Shown: positions 6,404-7,408 of the stretch, in pieces
Layout of the letters: every line of letters starts with the position of its first letter
Position numbering within the stretch: the stretch's first letter is position 1
From: Candidatus Woesearchaeota archaeon
GTDB lineage: Archaea; Nanobdellota; Nanobdellia; SCGC-AAA011-G17; UBA489
NCBI GenBank assembly: GCA_030679025.1
Contig: JAUXTV010000086.1
Location: 1 to 7,408 of the forward strand
Length of the DNA stretch: 7,408 bases
Direction: 5' to 3'
The notes under the pieces: generated by a model
Seen by the model: only the letters and a program-made list of their open reading frames with translations
Database searches by the model: none
Told to the model about the DNA's origin: nothing
Made by a program: the position numbers and the translations under genes

Positions 6404-6429
6404 TTTTCTCTTCTCTTTTTCTTTTTTTT
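6404..6429 (+). terminator. T-rich terminator after the two-helix membrane protein
   Basis: Directly after the TAA the plus strand is almost entirely T and C, ending in runs of five and eight T. This is typical of intrinsic termination in archaea, where T tracts act without a strong hairpin. Confidence 0.55.
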
Positions 6430-6462
6430 GTTGGAATGCGTTCTTTTGTACATTTCGCAACA

Positions 6463-6470
6463 TTTAAATA
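6463..6470 (+). promoter_or_regulatory. TATA box for the small basic protein
   Basis: TTTAAATA, preceded by CGCAACA as a possible BRE, predicts transcription start near 6492-6496. That leaves a leader of about 28 bases, which contains the strong Shine-Dalgarno site at 6508-6514. Confidence 0.6.
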
Positions 6471-6507
6471 TCAAAACGATGTGTTAATTCTATCAAATAT
6501 TCATATT

Positions 6508-6514
6508 GAGGAGG
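6508..6514 (+). promoter_or_regulatory. Strong Shine-Dalgarno site deciding the start of the basic protein
   Basis: GAGGAGG followed by an A-rich spacer of eight bases before the ATG at 6523. It is the strongest ribosome binding site in the window. It shows that the 35-residue frame starts here and not at the upstream in-frame ATG at 6436, which lies before the TATA box. Confidence 0.8.
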
Positions 6515-6522
6515 AAAAAAAC

Positions 6523-6630
6523 ATGGCAGCGAAAAAACGTAAAGCAGCTTCACGAAGAAGTTCATCTCGAAGAACAACTAAAAGAAGAACTACTGCAAGA
6601 CGATCAACAGCAAAAAGACGTAGAAGATAA
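6523..6630 (+). CDS. Very basic 35-residue protein, protamine- or histone-tail-like
   Basis: Only 35 residues: 18 Arg/Lys (51%), 10 Ser/Thr, 6 Ala and the initiator Met, with no acidic, aromatic or large hydrophobic residue. It cannot form a folded core and is expected to be disordered and to bind nucleic acid. Paired basic residues recur every five positions (11-12, 16-17, 21-22, 26-27, 31-32), separated by Ser/Thr/Ala triplets, giving roughly four to five copies of a pentapeptide. Composition resembles protamines, chlamydial Hc2 and histone tails, but homology cannot be claimed from such simple sequence. A role in packing DNA or RNA in the cytoplasm is inferred. The gene has its own TATA box, the best Shine-Dalgarno site here and a hairpin terminator, which suggests strong expression as a single-gene unit. 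Confidence 0.82.
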   Translation: MAAKKRKAASRRSSSRRTTKRRTTARRSTAKRRRR

Positions 6631-6644
6631 TTCTCGTCATTATC

Positions 6645-6679
6645 GAGGAGTTTTCATGCTCCTCACTTTTTCTTTTTTA
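6645..6679 (+). terminator. Hairpin plus T-tract terminator of the basic-protein gene
   Basis: GAGGAG (6645-6650) can pair with CTCCTC (6659-6664) across an eight-base loop, followed by a T-rich tract. It starts 15 bases after the stop codon and ends just before the 3' end of the convergent CBS gene. Confidence 0.65.
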
Positions 6680-6683
6680 TACT

Positions 6684-7136
6684 TTATCTGTTGAAGAATA
6701 CTTTTTTCATCATGCGCTTTGGCAATGATGACTTGAAGGACAATAATTCTATCAATCCTGGTTGCATTTTAATAATATCTTTATAAGAAATAATTCCTAT
6801 TAACTTTTCATTTTCAACTACTGGCAAATGCTTTATTTTCTCTTTTCCCATCTTTACAACTGCCTCATAAATATCTTGATCTGGACCAATAGTATGCACT
6901 TTCTTTGTCATTAATTGGCTTACTTTTGTAGTTTTAGGGTCTAAGCCTTTTGCAAGGGCTTTTCTGGCTAAATCCTGTTCTGTGATAATGCCTTGAACTT
7001 TACCATTTTGCTCTATTACTAGGCTTCCTACTTCCTCTCTAGCCATCTTTTGAGCGCATTCCATAATACTCATACTATCTGCTGTCGAGGCTACTTTATT
7101 TCTCATAATTTCCCGAACACGAATGCCTGTTAACAT
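6684..7136 (-). CDS. Tandem CBS-domain protein
   Basis: 150 residues made almost entirely of one Bateman module: CBS1 at about 7-60 and CBS2 at about 70-125. Each has the usual V-x-x-I-M or Q-L-M-T-K-x-V start, a G-S-L-V-I or H-L-P-V-V strand, and a G-I-I-x-x-x-D end (G-I-I-T-E-Q-D-L and G-I-I-S-Y-K-D-I). CBS pairs bind adenosyl ligands such as AMP, ATP or S-adenosylmethionine and switch a partner; here there is no attached enzyme or DNA-binding domain, so the target is unknown. The C-terminal 25 residues form a basic tail (K-R-M-M-K-K) that might contact nucleic acid or a partner. No Shine-Dalgarno site precedes the ATG, and the TATA box at 7161-7168 predicts a leaderless start. The alkyltransferase gene lies 61 bases upstream on the same strand. 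Confidence 0.93.
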   Translation of the reverse strand: MLTGIRVREIMRNKVASTADSMSIMECAQKMAREEVGSLVIEQNGKVQGIITEQDLARKALAKGLDPKTTKVSQLMTKKVHTIGPDQDIYEAVVKMGKEKIKHLPVVENEKLIGIISYKDIIKMQPGLIELLSFKSSLPKRMMKKVFFNR

Positions 7137-7160
7137 CTTACTTTTGTTTTCTTTTTCCCT

Positions 7161-7168
7161 TATAAATA
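7161..7168 (-). promoter_or_regulatory. TATA box for the CBS-domain gene
   Basis: TATTTATA on the minus strand, centred about 28 bases before the ATG at 7136, so transcription would start at or within a few bases of the start codon. This suggests that the CBS gene is transcribed independently of the alkyltransferase gene upstream. Confidence 0.5.
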
Positions 7169-7197
7169 CTTTATGGCGCTAGAACTCTTATGTTACA

Positions 7198-7408
7198 CTA
7201 TGACCATTTATGACCAAATTTTTCTAAATCTATTTTATTGTTTTCCATATTTATTCCTTCTTTCTTGAGCATTTTTATTTTCTTTTTTAATCCAAAAGCA
7301 AACCCGCCTAATTGTCCATTACTATTAATAACGCGATGACAAGGAACGATTGGTGCATGAGGATTTTTATTCAAGGCCGATCCTATTGCACGATATGCTT
7401 TACAGTTG
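7198..7408 (-). CDS. ogt: Methylated-DNA-protein-cysteine methyltransferase, C-terminal part
   Basis: The last 69 residues of an O6-alkylguanine-DNA alkyltransferase, cut by the right edge of the window. It repairs O6-alkylguanine by moving the alkyl group irreversibly to its own cysteine. The active site P-C-H-R-V is intact, with the acceptor cysteine codon at 7339-7341. Around it are other family hallmarks: A-Y-R-A-I-G-S-A-L (including the arginine finger of the DNA-binding helix-turn-helix), N-P-H-A-P before the active site, and G-Q-L-G-G-F then K-x-x-x-L-K-K-E-G after it. Cysteine, not tryptophan, at the active position argues against an alkyltransferase-like (ATL) protein. A tail of about 17 residues beyond E-G-I ends at TAG. 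The N-terminal half lies outside the window, so full length cannot be judged. Confidence 0.93.
   Translation of the reverse strand, partial: NCKAYRAIGSALNKNPHAPIVPCHRVINSNGQLGGFAFGLKKKIKMLKKEGINMENNKIDLEKFGHKWS

Noticed and set aside
6193..6474. Minus-strand frame of 93 codons opposite the two-helix protein
   Set aside because: It reads through the T-rich terminator as a poly-lysine stretch and is antisense to a gene with a clear promoter and membrane pattern.
6436..6630. Longer 64-residue version of the basic protein
   Set aside because: Its ATG at 6436 lies before the TATA box at 6463, and the strong Shine-Dalgarno site directs initiation to 6523.
6506..6694. Frame of 62 codons overlapping the basic protein
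   Set aside because: It is a +1 shadow of the basic gene and runs through the terminator; its start overlaps the Shine-Dalgarno site.
6721..6760. Box C-like ATGATGA suggesting a C/D guide RNA
   Set aside because: No box D (CTGA) with suitable spacing or terminal stem follows, and the motif sits inside the CBS coding sequence.
1..7408. A DGR reverse transcriptase or template repeat inside the window
   Set aside because: No frame encodes a reverse transcriptase with the Y-x-D-D motif, and I found no second copy of the fixed parts of the tail, such as the sequence around 1401-1418 or 1473-1500.
1..7408. tRNA genes, CRISPR arrays or insertion sequences
   Set aside because: No cloverleaf with a T-loop GTTC motif, no evenly spaced direct repeats and no transposase-like frame or inverted ends were seen on either strand.

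Overview
The window looks like a piece of an AT-rich archaeal chromosome, most probably from a DPANN lineage such as Woesearchaeota or Pacearchaeota. Three things point there. PheS and PheT are of the archaeal/eukaryotic type: PheS has N-terminal winged helices and PheT is about 550 residues. Several genes have a TATA-like box centred about 26 bases before the start codon, which implies leaderless mRNAs. Genes are small and tightly packed, and many have no recognisable family. The lineage is inferred; no rRNA is present.

Layout. (1) Positions 1-1514: three co-directional genes that overlap or nearly touch. They encode a small helical-repeat protein (its reading frame is open at the left edge), a protein with an N-terminal membrane anchor or signal peptide, and a 239-residue protein. 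The last ~39 codons of the third gene differ sharply from the rest: GC rises to about 58% and nine codons in a row end in C. (2) Positions 1515-1948: a separate promoter and an orphan 132-residue protein. (3) Positions 1985-5161: pheS-pheT, the two subunits of phenylalanyl-tRNA synthetase, preceded by a promoter that suggests a leaderless transcript. (4) Positions 5151-6046, minus strand: a CxxC membrane protein translationally coupled to a single-domain rhodanese, whose 3' end overlaps the end of pheT. (5) Positions 6134-6630, plus strand: a two-helix membrane protein, then a 35-residue, 51% basic peptide with a strong Shine-Dalgarno site. (6) Positions 6684-7408, minus strand: a tandem CBS-domain protein and, cut by the right edge, an O6-alkylguanine-DNA alkyltransferase.

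The most interesting signal is the 3' end of the third gene. The NNC codon run at the extreme C-terminus is what adenine-specific mutagenesis of AAC template codons would leave. This is the mark of the variable region of a diversity-generating retroelement (DGR), a system known from DPANN archaea. No reverse transcriptase, template repeat or Avd gene is in the window, so the rest of the system would have to lie elsewhere. If correct, the first three genes form a cassette that delivers or supports a hypervariable binding protein. The remaining genes are housekeeping (translation, DNA repair) or small regulatory, membrane and redox functions.

There is no gene-free stretch longer than about 90 bases. 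I saw no tRNA, rRNA, CRISPR array, insertion sequence or replication origin.
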